A DNA stretch of 64,000 nucleotides from Cytophagaceae bacterium (GCA_027485575.1 JAIXQU010000103.1:1-64000); one strand, 5' to 3'. Numbered from the stretch's first letter, positions 44,972 to 54,571 are shown. Program-made: numbers and translations. The notes: generated by a model from the letters alone, not told the origin.

Positions 44972-45730
44972 ATGGAAAAAAATAAAATCAATATTTCACT
45001 GGTTCAGGCAAATACAACGGGTGATACCATTTCTGGCAATTTGGCAATGTTGGAGGAACTGCTGGAAGGGATTGATTATCAAACCGATATTATTCTTTTA
45101 CCAGAACTATTTAACACGGGTTATCAAAAGGCATTTACCACAAAACCCGAAACGATGGGAATGCTTACCCATCGCTGGATGCGTCAAATGGCAGAAAGGA
45201 GACAATCCGCGATTTGTGGTTCTGCGTCCATTATTGAACAGGGGAAAACATACAACAGAATGTTGTTTGTCCAACCGGATGGAAATACCCAATATTATGA
45301 TAAGGTAAATGTTTTTAAATTTTCCGGTGAGGACAAAGTTTTTACAGCCGGACAAAGCCTACCTCTTTTTGACTATCTGGGTTGGAAAATTAAACCTATG
45401 ATTTGTTTTGACCTCAGGTTTCCGGAAACAATAAGAAATAATGCGCCTTACTATGATTTGATTTTATGCTCGGCCCATTGGCCAGCCCCCCGAATCATGG
45501 CCTGGGATAAACTTTTAGAAGCCAGAGCCATTGAAAACCAGGCTTTTTTTGCTGCTGTAAACCGGTTTGGGAAAGAAGGGGAATCAACCTACTACCCAGG
45601 TCATTCCAAAATAATTGACTTTACCGGCCAGGTTTTAGTTCAACCCTCAGAAAGCCAGGAAATTGCCAATTTTGAAATATCTAAAGAGGAGCAAAATCAG
45701 TTTAGGTTAAAATTTCCATTCCTGAATTGA
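44972..45730 (+). CDS. Nitrilase-family omega-amidase (YafV-like)
   Basis: A 252-residue carbon-nitrogen hydrolase. The Glu-Lys-Cys triad is Glu45 (LLPELFNTGY), Lys111 (YYDKVNVF) and Cys145 (MICFDLRFPE). FKFSGEDKVFTAG and the N-terminal NTTGD resemble YafV/Nit2-type omega-amidases, which hydrolyse 2-oxoglutaramate or 2-oxosuccinamate, often in methionine salvage or metabolite repair. It is a single gene with a terminator, divergent from panB. Confidence 0.85.
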   Translation: MEKNKINISLVQANTTGDTISGNLAMLEELLEGIDYQTDIILLPELFNTGYQKAFTTKPETMGMLTHRWMRQMAERRQSAICGSASIIEQGKTYNRMLFVQPDGNTQYYDKVNVFKFSGEDKVFTAGQSLPLFDYLGWKIKPMICFDLRFPETIRNNAPYYDLILCSAHWPAPRIMAWDKLLEARAIENQAFFAAVNRFGKEGESTYYPGHSKIIDFTGQVLVQPSESQEIANFEISKEEQNQFRLKFPFLN

Positions 45731-45733
45731 AAT

Positions 45734-45775
45734 AAAAAAAGCCTTTCCAAATTTGAATCTGGAAAGGCTTTTTTT
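45734..45775. terminator. Terminator between convergent genes
   Basis: GCCTTTCCA (45741-45749) pairs with TGGAAAGGC (45760-45768), with an A run before and a T run after. It can end both the nitrilase gene and the convergent gene at 45792. Confidence 0.87.
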
Positions 45776-45791
45776 GGTGACTTATTATAAG

Positions 45792-47231
45792 TTATACCAG
45801 TTTTGAAATGAATCTTTCGTCCATTCTCAAATGCTTTATTCCAGAAAAATGAGGAATTTCCAAAAACCTTAGTTTATCTATCAGACTCTTGATTTTCCCT
45901 GGTTTGGTTTTTTTGTTGTCTCCCAAAGCTGTTTTCATAATTTTGATGAAAATCTGAACATGCTCCATGGTTTCTTTTTCTGAGATCCGGATTGATCTTT
46001 GAATTGAATTAACACATTGGTTAAACAAGTCGTAATCGTTAAGGATACAATATTGCAAAGCCAAAAGAAGTTTGATTTCGATTTGTGCTTGAGGATATTT
46101 TTTCAGACTTAGATCGTTGAGAAGGTTATTCAAATATCGGGCAGCCTCATCATATTTTTCAGAATAAAAACATGAAATAGACCTGTAGAATATATAAATG
46201 ATGTGCCTTGGAACATCATTCATATCCACCTCATAATCACCAAAAAGAACCTTGTTTTCTTCGTATAAATCGCCCTCGGTTTCCATCCTGACATTCCTGT
46301 CTAGCTTGGACAAAAGAAATTGTGGCGAAAAAGTATAAAGATTATAATTCGACAACAGCAGCGATGCATTAAAATTAACTTCATCAAAATACCTTTCTGC
46401 TTTGCGATAAACTTTATAGAAGTTATAATACTCTAGCTTTAAGAATTCGAAAACAATATTGAGGTTAAAGTAAATCGAGTCTCTGTTGTAGTCTTCAAAT
46501 ATCTTTTCAACATTTAACAAGATATCCTCAATAGGCTCCTCATCTACGTTGTCGTTTTCTTTGGTATCTACAAAAAGGCGATGGTAAATGTTTACCAGAC
46601 TGAAATACACATATAACCGGTGTGATTTGTAGAGGTTACACACATTGGAAATCTCTTTGTAAAGCATTTCCAATCCAAATTTTTCAACCTCAGAGCCACT
46701 CATGAAGTAGTGACCGAACTTTTTGAAATATTCAGCCACAAGGTCTTCGGCTTTGTCCATGGCCAGCATATAAGCCACATGCCTGTTGTATTGCTGGCTG
46801 TAGGCAAAATTGTCTGGCGTATTCAAATGGAGTTTTTTCAGTGTCTTGTAAACAATGGTTAACTCATTTGCCAAATCGTAGTCTAAAAGTTCTTTTTCAA
46901 GTTTTTTGAGTGTTGCAGAAGCAATAGCCCTTTTTTTGGTAAAAACTACGTCATTGATATTGGCTACTTTTTTCAAAAGGTCAGTTCTTGGACTTTCCAT
47001 TTGTGCCAATAAGTACTCCTCAATTTTTTGATTTAATCTGGAGCGTAGTGTGTAATAAGCATTGGTATTTACATCAAGTTCTTCCATTACCTTGGCATCG
47101 CTCATTTGGCGCTCCCTGATAAATTTTAAAAGATGTGCTGATTTTTCTGCATTGCTATGCATCAGGGAATCATGAATAGCCTGATAATCAGCTGCGGAAA
47201 GTTGCTTAATAATATTTTTAAGCTTGGCCAT
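45792..47231 (-). CDS. Hypothetical helical-repeat protein
   Basis: A 479-residue cytoplasmic protein that I do not recognise as a named family. The N-terminal 75 residues (KNIIKQLSAADYQAIHDSL, RQMSDAKVMEELDVNTNAYY) look like a small helical, possibly winged-helix-like, domain. The rest is a regular series of amphipathic helices (SIYFNLNIVFEFLKLEYYNF, YSEKYDEAARYLNNLLND, YPQAQIEIKLLLALQYCI), as in TPR-like solenoids. Large proteins of this type recur in Bacteroidota with no known function. It stands alone between two convergent or divergent genes. Confidence 0.65.
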   Translation of the reverse strand: MAKLKNIIKQLSAADYQAIHDSLMHSNAEKSAHLLKFIRERQMSDAKVMEELDVNTNAYYTLRSRLNQKIEEYLLAQMESPRTDLLKKVANINDVVFTKKRAIASATLKKLEKELLDYDLANELTIVYKTLKKLHLNTPDNFAYSQQYNRHVAYMLAMDKAEDLVAEYFKKFGHYFMSGSEVEKFGLEMLYKEISNVCNLYKSHRLYVYFSLVNIYHRLFVDTKENDNVDEEPIEDILLNVEKIFEDYNRDSIYFNLNIVFEFLKLEYYNFYKVYRKAERYFDEVNFNASLLLSNYNLYTFSPQFLLSKLDRNVRMETEGDLYEENKVLFGDYEVDMNDVPRHIIYIFYRSISCFYSEKYDEAARYLNNLLNDLSLKKYPQAQIEIKLLLALQYCILNDYDLFNQCVNSIQRSIRISEKETMEHVQIFIKIMKTALGDNKKTKPGKIKSLIDKLRFLEIPHFSGIKHLRMDERFISKLV

Positions 47232-47467
47232 AAATTTGAAGAAGAGTAAAGGTTAAAATCTGCTAAATGTCTCTTAAAAAAGTTGCGGCAATATAGAACA
47301 ATTCTGAATTTCTAGTAAAGAAGAAAAAAGAAGAAAACTGTACAATGTTATTACTGAAAATCAGGTGTTTAACTGTTTGAGGTCAAAAAAAAATAATTTA
47401 TACCTGGTCAAAATTATGTCAAAAAAGACCAGTTTTTGGTTATCATTGCCCTTTCAAAACAGCCTTC

Positions 47468-47986
47468 ATGTATAAAAAAATACTATTTGTTTGCCTTGGA
47501 AATATTTGTCGTTCCCCTTTGGCGGAAGCAATATTTAATAAGCAACTTCAATTGAGAGCACTTACCGAAAAATATAGTTGCGACTCCTGCGGGACTTCCA
47601 ATTATCATATTGGAGACAAAGCAGACCCAAGGACAATAAGAAATGCCAGGCACCATGAAGTAGAAATCAATCACATTGGCCGCCAACTGGCTTTTAAAGA
47701 TTTTATGGAGTTTGATTTAATCCTGACTATGGATCGTTCTAATTTTCAGAATACCATGGAAATGGCCAATCGGCTCGACAATAAAAATGCAGAGGTTAAA
47801 ATGATTCGAAGTTTTGACCCTGAATCTTTGGGCATTCAAGATGTTCCTGACCCCTGGTATGGAAATGAGGAGGGATTTGAAGAAATTTTTCAAATGCTTT
47901 GGCGCACCTGCGAAGAAATAATTAATCAACTTGAGCTTCAAAAGGCTGATACGGTTGTTAAAAAAGTAGGAACTTCAGCCCTTTAA
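47468..47986 (+). CDS. Low-molecular-weight protein-tyrosine phosphatase
   Basis: A 172-residue LMW-PTP. The P-loop is CLGNICRS (Cys9 to Arg15, C-x5-R) and the general acid is in VPDPWYG (near 125). It removes phosphate from protein tyrosines; in many bacteria it works with Wzc-type kinases of exopolysaccharide export. A glycosyltransferase gene follows 11 bp later and a CpsB-like PHP phosphatase is encoded at 54572. The C-terminus (KADTVVKKVGTSAL) is slightly longer than usual. Confidence 0.92.
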   Translation: MYKKILFVCLGNICRSPLAEAIFNKQLQLRALTEKYSCDSCGTSNYHIGDKADPRTIRNARHHEVEINHIGRQLAFKDFMEFDLILTMDRSNFQNTMEMANRLDNKNAEVKMIRSFDPESLGIQDVPDPWYGNEEGFEEIFQMLWRTCEEIINQLELQKADTVVKKVGTSAL

Positions 47987-47997
47987 TATAAAATATT

Positions 47998-49092
47998 TTG
48001 GTCGAAAATCTTATTCACCAACCTTTTGGAAATGTCCTTTTGGTTTGGGATAGGATTGGTGATTATCATTCAGCGAGATTTCTGGCCCTTGAAAAAATTG
48101 TGGGTCACGGGAAAATTTTTATTTCTGATTTGGGCGGAGCCGATTCTCTATACAAATGGAATAATCCATTATCAGGCCATGAAAACTATATCCCATTATC
48201 CGAAAAATCTGTGGAGAAAAGGGCTTTTTGGCAGCGTTTGTTCAATTTTGTTTCCCTGATCAAAAAGAAAAACATCAAAATTGTGGGTTTGGCAGGTTAT
48301 GGTCGTACGGAGTACCTGGCATTTTTAGTAGTTTCTAAGTTTTTGGGTGTCAACGTTGTTTTGTTTGCCGAGTCATGGTATGGAGAAAACAAATTGGTAA
48401 ATAAAATCAAATCGGTTTTTCTCAAATTCTTTTGTGATGGTTTTCTCGTTTCTGGAAATAGGGCTAAATCTCATTTTGAAAATAACCTTCAAATAGACTC
48501 AAGTAAAATTGAAATCGGCTATTCTGTGGTTGACAATCAACACTTTAAAAACCAGATGGATGTAGAGAAGGAAAATATTTTATTGTGTGTTGCCAGATTT
48601 AGTCCGGAAAAAAACCTTAAAAAGTTGATTTCAGCCTTCAAAAATTCTCAATTGTCCCAAAGTTGGAAACTTCAAATTGTTGGAGGAGGGCCACTAAAAA
48701 ATGAATTGGAAAAAGAGATAGGAGGGAGAACCAATATCATTCTTTCTGATTGGTTGTCCTATCAGGCTTTACCGCTTTTGTATGCCCATGCCAGATTTTT
48801 TATTTTACCAAGTTCTTTTGAACCCTGGGGTTTGGTTGTAAACGAGGCCATGGCTGCTGGTTTGCCAGTTGCCCTTTCAGACCAATGCGGATGTGCAGAT
48901 GATTTTGCCGAGCCAGGTTCTCCATTTTTGTTCGATGCTTCTGATGAAAAATCAATTGCAATTGTTTTAAATAAAATTTCTAAGCTAAGTCCTATGGAAA
49001 TCAAAGAATTGGGAAAGAAAAGTCAACTAAAAGTAGAAAACTTTTCCCCCCAACTTTGGGCAAAGAATTTTTTAAATCTTGCTTTTGGGTAA
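47998..49092 (+). CDS. GT4 family glycosyltransferase
   Basis: A 364-residue GT-B enzyme. The N-terminal Rossmann domain has a LLVWDRIGDYH start, and GLAGYGRTEYLAF lies in the acceptor half. The C-terminal half has FSPEKNLKKLISAF and SSFEPWGLVVNEAMAAGLPVA, the E-x7-E type nucleotide-sugar-binding motif of GT4. The sugar and acceptor are unknown; a surface glycan is probable. The only upstream start is TTG 47998, 11 bp after the phosphatase gene, so the two form a short operon. Confidence 0.85.
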   Translation: MVENLIHQPFGNVLLVWDRIGDYHSARFLALEKIVGHGKIFISDLGGADSLYKWNNPLSGHENYIPLSEKSVEKRAFWQRLFNFVSLIKKKNIKIVGLAGYGRTEYLAFLVVSKFLGVNVVLFAESWYGENKLVNKIKSVFLKFFCDGFLVSGNRAKSHFENNLQIDSSKIEIGYSVVDNQHFKNQMDVEKENILLCVARFSPEKNLKKLISAFKNSQLSQSWKLQIVGGGPLKNELEKEIGGRTNIILSDWLSYQALPLLYAHARFFILPSSFEPWGLVVNEAMAAGLPVALSDQCGCADDFAEPGSPFLFDASDEKSIAIVLNKISKLSPMEIKELGKKSQLKVENFSPQLWAKNFLNLAFG

Positions 49093-49298
49093 TTGAATTT
49101 AAAAAAGCTCAAAATCCGTTCTCCATTTTAAGCCTGATAGACTTTTGTCGGACCTTAAAATTTAAGACAAAATTCTGACTTTCAAGCATCTATTTTCCCA
49201 ATTATGCTTCAGAAACCTCGATTTTCTTGGGCCTCTATTCAAAATTCATGGTTTACCCAGGGCTCAAATTCTCAAAACATACTTTCATAATTGTTGGT

Positions 49299-49306
49299 TA
49301 AATTTG
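49299..49306 (+). promoter_or_regulatory. -7 box (TAAATTTG) of ispG
   Basis: An exact TAnnTTTG match, followed by CAGCG and the ATG at 49312. The leader would be very short, or the transcript nearly leaderless. Confidence 0.55.
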
Positions 49307-49311
49307 CAGCG

Positions 49312-51294
49312 ATGTTTTCAAAAATTTATTGTCCAAGCCTGGTATCTTACCAGAGAAGAGAAACTGTTGAGGTAAAAATTGGCGACCTGTACATGGGTTC
49401 TGATCATCCCATTAGAGTTCAATCCATGACAACAGTAGACACAATGGATACACTTGGTTCTGTCAATCAATCTATTAGAATGATTGAAGCAGGTTGCGAA
49501 CTGGTTAGAATTACCGCTCCCAGTGTGAAAGAAGCTGAAAATCTCGATGCCATAAAAAGGGAACTTAGGAAGAAAGGATATCTGACCCCATTGGTGGCTG
49601 ACATCCATTTTACCCCCAATGCCGCAGAAATCGCAGCCCGGATTGTTGAGAAAGTCAGAATTAATCCGGGCAACTATGCCGATAAGAAAAAATTTGAAAC
49701 CATCGAATATACGGATTCAAGTTATGAAGCGGAATTGGATAGGATTAGGCAAAAATTTTTGCCATTGGTAAAAATCTGCAAAGACTATGGAACAGCCATG
49801 CGGATTGGAACCAACCATGGGTCACTTTCAGATAGAATATTAAGCAGATATGGCGATACTCCTTTAGGAATGGTGGAATCAGCCCTTGAATTTTTACGGA
49901 TTTGTGAGGCAGAAAATTACTACAACATTGTAATTTCTATGAAAGCCAGCAATACACAGGTAATGGTGCAAGCCTACCGGTTATTGGTTCAAAAGTTGGA
50001 CGAGGAAGGGCTGAAGCCGTATCCGTTACATCTTGGTGTTACTGAGGCGGGTGAAGCTGAAGATGGACGAATAAAATCTGCAGTAGGAATCGGAACCTTG
50101 TTGGAAGATGGTTTGGGCGATACTGTAAGGGTTTCTTTGACAGAGGAGCCAGAATTTGAAATACCAGTGGCCAAAGCTTTGGTGGACAGATATTTAAAAA
50201 GGGCTGGGCACGAAGAAATAAGACCAATTTCAATCAATCCGATCAATCCGTTTCAATACCAAAAAAGAAAATCTGATGAGGTATTCAACATAGGTGGGAA
50301 AAATGTACCCAGAGTTTTTGCAGACTTTTCAGGTGTATCGGTCTTAGAAAAAAAACAATTAAAGGCAATAGGTCATCACTATTTACCGGAACTTGATAAG
50401 TGGCATTTGGATGACCAGGGAGCAGATTATATATATGCAGGTGATACATTGATTCCATTCATGCTGGCAAACGGGTCAAGGGTGGTTTACAATTATGAAA
50501 CCTGGAAAAATGCAGAAGACAAGAAAAATAGTTTTCCTGCTTTTTCTATGGACCAAATCAATGCCGGAATTTCAGAGTTTCATGAAGAGGCAAATTTTCT
50601 GTTTTTTCCTGCAAATGAAATTGGTGAACATCAAATTTCAATACTTAGTTCAATTCCCAAATTGGTAGTGATTCTTTCTTCAGAAAATGCACACAAATTG
50701 TCTGAGATGAGGAGGTTTTTTATCGAAATTTTGAATAAAGAAATTCATTGTCCGGTAATACTTTCCGGGTTTTATTCTGATGAAAATGAATCTAACCTTC
50801 AGTTATTTGGAGCAACTGATCTCGGTGGTTTATTAATAGAGGGACTTGGGGACGGAATTATGATTGGTTGGGACAAAGCTGCTGATATTGACGGGAATAA
50901 AGCAGAACTAAAAATTGTTAACCAGCTTTCATTTGGCATACTTCAGGCAGCAAGGACAAGAATGTCAAAAACGGAATATATTTCATGCCCAAGCTGCGGA
51001 AGAACCCTTTTTGATTTGCAGGAAACTACTGCCATGATTCGAAAAAGGACTGACCACCTCAAAGGTGTAAAAATTGGCATCATGGGTTGCATAGTAAATG
51101 GACCCGGAGAAATGGCTGATGCCGATTATGGTTACGTAGGCGTAGGAAAAGATAAAATAGCGCTTTACAGGGGCCAAAACGTTGTTAAAAAAGCAGTTCC
51201 AGCCCTCAATGCGGTGGATGAACTGATTGAGCTAATTAAAGAAGATGGAGTTTGGCTTGAACCTTCAGATGTTCTGTCATTTGCCACAAATTAG
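49312..51294 (+). CDS. ispG: 4-hydroxy-3-methylbut-2-enyl-diphosphate synthase
   Basis: A 660-residue IspG of the three-domain type (plant-like and Bacteroidota), compared with about 370 residues in E. coli. The TIM barrel spans about 1-290 (IRVQSMTTVDTMDTL, LVADIHFTPNAA, KVRINPGN, GTNHGSLSDRI). An insertion domain lies at about 300-540. The [4Fe-4S] domain has CPSCGRT near 559-562 and MGCIVNGPGEMADADYGYVG near 591. It reductively opens MEcPP in the MEP isoprenoid pathway. ATG 49312 gives the normal N-terminus; an earlier frame at 49291 lies in the promoter. IspH, the next enzyme, is encoded at 63046. Confidence 0.96.
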   Translation: MFSKIYCPSLVSYQRRETVEVKIGDLYMGSDHPIRVQSMTTVDTMDTLGSVNQSIRMIEAGCELVRITAPSVKEAENLDAIKRELRKKGYLTPLVADIHFTPNAAEIAARIVEKVRINPGNYADKKKFETIEYTDSSYEAELDRIRQKFLPLVKICKDYGTAMRIGTNHGSLSDRILSRYGDTPLGMVESALEFLRICEAENYYNIVISMKASNTQVMVQAYRLLVQKLDEEGLKPYPLHLGVTEAGEAEDGRIKSAVGIGTLLEDGLGDTVRVSLTEEPEFEIPVAKALVDRYLKRAGHEEIRPISINPINPFQYQKRKSDEVFNIGGKNVPRVFADFSGVSVLEKKQLKAIGHHYLPELDKWHLDDQGADYIYAGDTLIPFMLANGSRVVYNYETWKNAEDKKNSFPAFSMDQINAGISEFHEEANFLFFPANEIGEHQISILSSIPKLVVILSSENAHKLSEMRRFFIEILNKEIHCPVILSGFYSDENESNLQLFGATDLGGLLIEGLGDGIMIGWDKAADIDGNKAELKIVNQLSFGILQAARTRMSKTEYISCPSCGRTLFDLQETTAMIRKRTDHLKGVKIGIMGCIVNGPGEMADADYGYVGVGKDKIALYRGQNVVKKAVPALNAVDELIELIKEDGVWLEPSDVLSFATN

Positions 51295-51442
51295 GGTGAT
51301 TTTTTATTTGCACCTGAGGTTGATTTTTTAGGTTTGTCAAAATATCCACCAAAATTTATAGTTAAAACTTGTTTCTTTCGAAAGTGAAATCAATCCCAAT
51401 GAGTGGAATTGTGGTTTGGTCTTACTTTCTTTGCAGTTCAAA

Positions 51443-52246
51443 ATGATTAGAAAGGCTGTTTTTTTTCTGGGGCTTATCCTGGTTGCTTCCTGTAGTAAAT
51501 TTTCTAAACTCCAAAAGTCTGATGACCTGGAATTAAAAAAACAAGGGGCATACAACTATTACGATAAAAAGGATTATTTCAGGGCTTCACAGCTTTTTGA
51601 AGAACTGGTTCCCCTTCTGAAAGGAACCCAGGATGCTGAAAAATCGGAGTTTTTTTATGCCATGTGCCAGTATGAATTACGGTTACTTGAGTCAGCAACT
51701 TTTTATTTCAATTATTTTTTAGAGACCTATCCCAGAAGCATTTACTCAGAGGAGGCAACGTATATGGAAGCCATTTCCCAATATGAAAATTCTCCCGGTT
51801 TTTACCTGGATCAGGGTAACACAGACAAGGCCATTGTAGGGCTTGAATCTTTTATTGACAAATATCCTGAATCAGAGAAAAGGGCAAAATGTCAGAAAAT
51901 GATAGACAATCTCAACATAAAATTAGAAATAAAAGCTTTTGAGAATGCCAGGCTGTTTTACCAGATTATGGAATATAAAGCAGCCATTATCGCTTTAGGT
52001 AATTTTATCAAAGACTTTCCCAATTCTGAAAACAGGGAAGATGCAATGAAATTCAGGGTTTTATCTTCGTTCAAGCTTGCCAAAATAAGCACCGATGCTA
52101 AAAAGTCAGAACGATTTCAACAAACAATAGATTTTTATACTATTTTTGTCGATTCATATCCGAAGAGCAATAAGTTGGGTGATTTGGAAAGTGTTTATGA
52201 CTATTCCACTTTTCAACTGGCTCTGGCGAAGAAAAATACAAAATGA
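51443..52246 (+). CDS. bamD: Outer membrane assembly lipoprotein BamD
   Basis: A 267-residue lipoprotein with signal and lipobox (LILVASC, Cys near 18) and about five TPR-like helix pairs: KKDYFRASQLFEELV, YFLETYPRSIYSEEATYMEA, VGLESFIDKYPESEKRAKC, IALGNFIKDFPNSENREDAM. It is the essential TPR partner of BamA in outer-membrane protein insertion. ATG 51443 is used, since the frame from 51416 covers a TTTCTTTGC promoter-like box. The rpoZ-like gene overlaps its end by 4 bp (ATGA), the usual Bacteroidota pairing. Confidence 0.9.
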   Translation: MIRKAVFFLGLILVASCSKFSKLQKSDDLELKKQGAYNYYDKKDYFRASQLFEELVPLLKGTQDAEKSEFFYAMCQYELRLLESATFYFNYFLETYPRSIYSEEATYMEAISQYENSPGFYLDQGNTDKAIVGLESFIDKYPESEKRAKCQKMIDNLNIKLEIKAFENARLFYQIMEYKAAIIALGNFIKDFPNSENREDAMKFRVLSSFKLAKISTDAKKSERFQQTIDFYTIFVDSYPKSNKLGDLESVYDYSTFQLALAKKNTK

Positions 52247-52605
52247 AAAAGCAAAAAGTTGATCCTACCAAGCAGCTTCGTTCTGCAAGTCCAAAAATAC
52301 CTGTTTCGGCAATTACAAGAGATTTAGAGCCAATCATAGAAGGTACCGGTAATCTTTATGAATCTATTGTGGTGATTGGAAGAAGGGCTAGACAAATAGG
52401 TGTTAAAGAAAAAACAGAGCTTAATGAAAAATTGGCCGAGTTTGCCGTAGGAATTGACAATCTTGAAGAAATTTTCGAAAACAGAGAGCAAATTGAAATT
52501 TCGAGGCATTTTGAAAGACAACCAAAACCAACTGCAACTGCGATCGATGAGTTTCTGGATAACAAATTATTTTTCAGAAAAGCAGACGAAACCAGCCAGG
52601 ATTAG
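52243..52605 (+). CDS. rpoZ: RNA polymerase omega subunit (Bacteroidota type)
   Basis: A 120-residue omega/Rpb6-like protein: SAITRDLEPIIEGTGNLYESIVVIGRRARQI holds the conserved NLYE and RRARQI elements, followed by KTELNEKLAEFA. It binds the beta-prime subunit and aids RNA polymerase assembly. The start codon overlaps the bamD stop by 4 bp. In many Bacteroidota coaBC follows this pair; here a terminator and the convergent nrdB gene do. Confidence 0.9.
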   Translation: MKKQKVDPTKQLRSASPKIPVSAITRDLEPIIEGTGNLYESIVVIGRRARQIGVKEKTELNEKLAEFAVGIDNLEEIFENREQIEISRHFERQPKPTATAIDEFLDNKLFFRKADETSQD

Positions 52606-52627
52606 GTTAATATAACACTACATCTTT

Positions 52628-52660
52628 GCCCTTTATCTAACCAGATAAAGGGCTTTTTTT
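52628..52660 (+). terminator. Terminator after bamD-rpoZ
   Basis: GCCCTTTATCT (52628-52638) pairs with AGATAAAGGGC (52643-52653) across a 4-base loop, followed by a run of eight T. Confidence 0.92.
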
Positions 52661-52661
52661 T

Positions 52662-52695
52662 GCAAAAAAAAGCAGAACCTTTTTGGGGTTCTGCT
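52662..52695 (-). terminator. Terminator after nrdB (minus strand)
   Basis: AGCAGAACC (52671-52679) pairs with GGTTCTGCT (52687-52695). The A run at 52664-52670 is the T tail on the minus strand. It is back-to-back with the rpoZ terminator. Confidence 0.85.
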
Positions 52696-52716
52696 CAAAT
52701 AAAAAATCTAAGTGCT

Positions 52717-53700
52717 TTAAAAATCTTCCTCCATAGAAAACTTGTGGTGGTCCTTTTCAGACATTACACCCGCTTTCTGGTATTCAGCTACCCTTTTCTC
52801 AAAGAAGTTGGTTTTCCCTTGCAATGAAATCATTTCCATAAAGTCAAACGGATTGGTTGAATTATAGTATTTCGGATAGCCCAAAGAAACCAGAAGTCTG
52901 TCAGCCACAAATTCAATATATTGATTCATAAGCTTTGCATTCATTCCAATAAGATTGACCGGCAATGCATCTGTCACAAACTCTTGCTCTATTCTTACAG
53001 CATCGGTTATGATTTCATAAACCCTGTCCTTGCTGAGTTTTTGAACAAGGTATTTGGTGTAAAGCAAACAAGCGAAATCACAATGTAAACCTTCATCTCT
53101 GGAAATCAGCTCATTCGAAAAGGTTAAGCCAGGCATTAAACCCCTCTTTTTTAGCCAGAAAAGAGAACAGAAAGAACCGGAAAAGAAAATACCTTCAACC
53201 GCTGCAAAAGCAACCAGTCTTTCAGCAAAATTTTCGGAATTGATCCACTTTATGGCCCATTCTCCTTTTTTTGCAACACAAGGAACGGTTTCCAGAGCAT
53301 TAAAAAGTCTGTTCTTTTCTTTTGGATCCTTAATATAGGTATCTATTAAAAGGGAATAAGTTTCGGCATGGATGTTTTCCATCATTATCTGGAAACCATA
53401 AAAACATTTGGCTTCAGGAAGCTGCACCTCGTTAAAAAAGTTTGCCCCCAGGTTTTCATTCACAATTCCATCTGAAGCTGCGAAGAAGGCCAGGATGTGA
53501 GAAACAAAATGCCGCTCCCCATCATTTAAACCCTCCCAGTTGGCCTGGTCCTGTGATAAGTCAATTTCTTCGGCAGTCCAAAAACTTGCCTCAGCCTGTT
53601 TGTACATCTGCCAGATGTCAGAATGTTGAATTGGAAAAAGGACAAACCTGTTTTTGTTTTCGGTTAATAAAGGTTCGTTTTCTGCTGGAAAATTTCGCAT
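52717..53700 (-). CDS. nrdB: Class Ia ribonucleotide reductase, beta subunit
   Basis: A 327-residue R2 protein carrying the diiron-tyrosyl radical centre. Iron ligands are visible in [12 protein letters not shown] (Asp77) and [11 protein letters not shown] (Glu108, His111), with the radical Tyr115 in the same helix. EGIFFSGSF and [11 protein letters not shown] give the second ligand set. It ends KFSMEEDF, the tail that docks to the alpha subunit. ATG 53700 ([12 protein letters not shown]) is chosen over a frame extended to 53802. The alpha subunit gene nrdA is not in the window, which is common in this phylum but worth noting. Confidence 0.95.
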   Translation of the reverse strand: MRNFPAENEPLLTENKNRFVLFPIQHSDIWQMYKQAEASFWTAEEIDLSQDQANWEGLNDGERHFVSHILAFFAASDGIVNENLGANFFNEVQLPEAKCFYGFQIMMENIHAETYSLLIDTYIKDPKEKNRLFNALETVPCVAKKGEWAIKWINSENFAERLVAFAAVEGIFFSGSFCSLFWLKKRGLMPGLTFSNELISRDEGLHCDFACLLYTKYLVQKLSKDRVYEIITDAVRIEQEFVTDALPVNLIGMNAKLMNQYIEFVADRLLVSLGYPKYYNSTNPFDFMEMISLQGKTNFFEKRVAEYQKAGVMSEKDHHKFSMEEDF

Positions 53701-54008
53701 GAATAAATTGTAAATATTTGTGTGCCAGTAACTTAAAATTATAAATTTAATATCAATGTTTTGTTTTTTCCGGAAGTACAAATCAAAGTACAAAGGGGGC
53801 AAATCAAAAAATCTATTTTGAAATTGTTTTATATCTCTTTTGAAAATGGCTCATTACCATAACAATTCACATAGATTTTTTATTCGCCTGACTGCCAAAT
53901 AAATCGAAAATTTTTGAGGATTTTCGATGTCTTGGTTTTGTTCTTTTTTTAAATTTTTGATTTATTTTTTCATATTAAACCAATTGTTCATTTAAAGGTT
54001 TTTGATTT
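53701..54008. other. Non-coding divergent region with palindrome
   Basis: 308 bases between nrdB and the flavin reductase-like gene, so both promoters lie here. It contains a 9-bp palindrome, ATCGAAAAT (53903-53911) with ATTTTCGAT (53920-53928) and an 8-base spacer. It could be an operator or stem-loop for either gene. I do not see a typical NrdR box. Confidence 0.5.
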
Positions 54009-54482
54009 ATGGCAAAGTCTCTGTTGAAATTAAAAAACTATGAATTACATGCAATCGGTTCCTCTTTCGAAGGAAGATTTAATTGTAACATTGCCACTTG
54101 GCTAATGCAAACCTCGATGGATTCAAAAACCATTGCAGTTGCACTTTTTAAATCAGATTTGACTATTGAATGGGTTAAAAGCTCGAATCGACTTTCCGTT
54201 AACTTTTTATCCCAACCTCAGGCAAGATTGATAAATGTTTTGGGTAGAAAATCTGGAAGAGACACAGACAAGCTAAAAAAAATCGGATTTGGAATCAGTC
54301 ATGGAGGATGTCCTTTTCTTTTGGAGTCAATTGGTTACCTGGACTGCGAGGTTAGCCACTGGGCGGAGGCAGGAGATCATGAAATTGCCATTTGTAAAGT
54401 ACAAAAGGTTGTAGTTTTAAATCCTGAAAAAGAGCCTCTTAGGCTGAATTATCTTAGAGAAAAGGGTCTGGTAAGAGGCTAA
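54009..54482 (+). CDS. Flavin reductase-like FMN-binding protein
   Basis: A 157-residue protein with the split-barrel fold of the flavin reductase domain. NIATWLMQTSMDSKTIAVALFK near the N-terminus is the FMN-binding strand set; LSVNFLSQPQARLINVLGRKSGRDTDK is the usual phosphate-contacting stretch; the C-terminal half is LLESIGYLDCEVSHWAEAGDHEIAIC, with the family's D-H pair. It would pass electrons from NAD(P)H to free flavin or act as a small oxidoreductase; the partner is unknown. It stands alone, divergent from nrdB. Confidence 0.78.
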   Translation: MAKSLLKLKNYELHAIGSSFEGRFNCNIATWLMQTSMDSKTIAVALFKSDLTIEWVKSSNRLSVNFLSQPQARLINVLGRKSGRDTDKLKKIGFGISHGGCPFLLESIGYLDCEVSHWAEAGDHEIAICKVQKVVVLNPEKEPLRLNYLREKGLVRG

Positions 54483-54547
54483 ATTACTTTTTGATTCGGT
54501 TTTTCTTATTCTGTCAAATCAGAAAAGAATTGGAAAAACAATATAAC

Positions 54548-54555
54548 TACCTTTG
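54548..54555 (+). promoter_or_regulatory. -7 box (TACCTTTG) for the CpsB-like gene
   Basis: An exact TAnnTTTG match 17 bp before ATG 54572, with TTG at 54530-54532 as a possible -33 element (spacer 15). It lies inside the longer open frame and so supports the shorter start. Confidence 0.6.
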
Positions 54556-54571
54556 CATAAAAATCAGTTAC

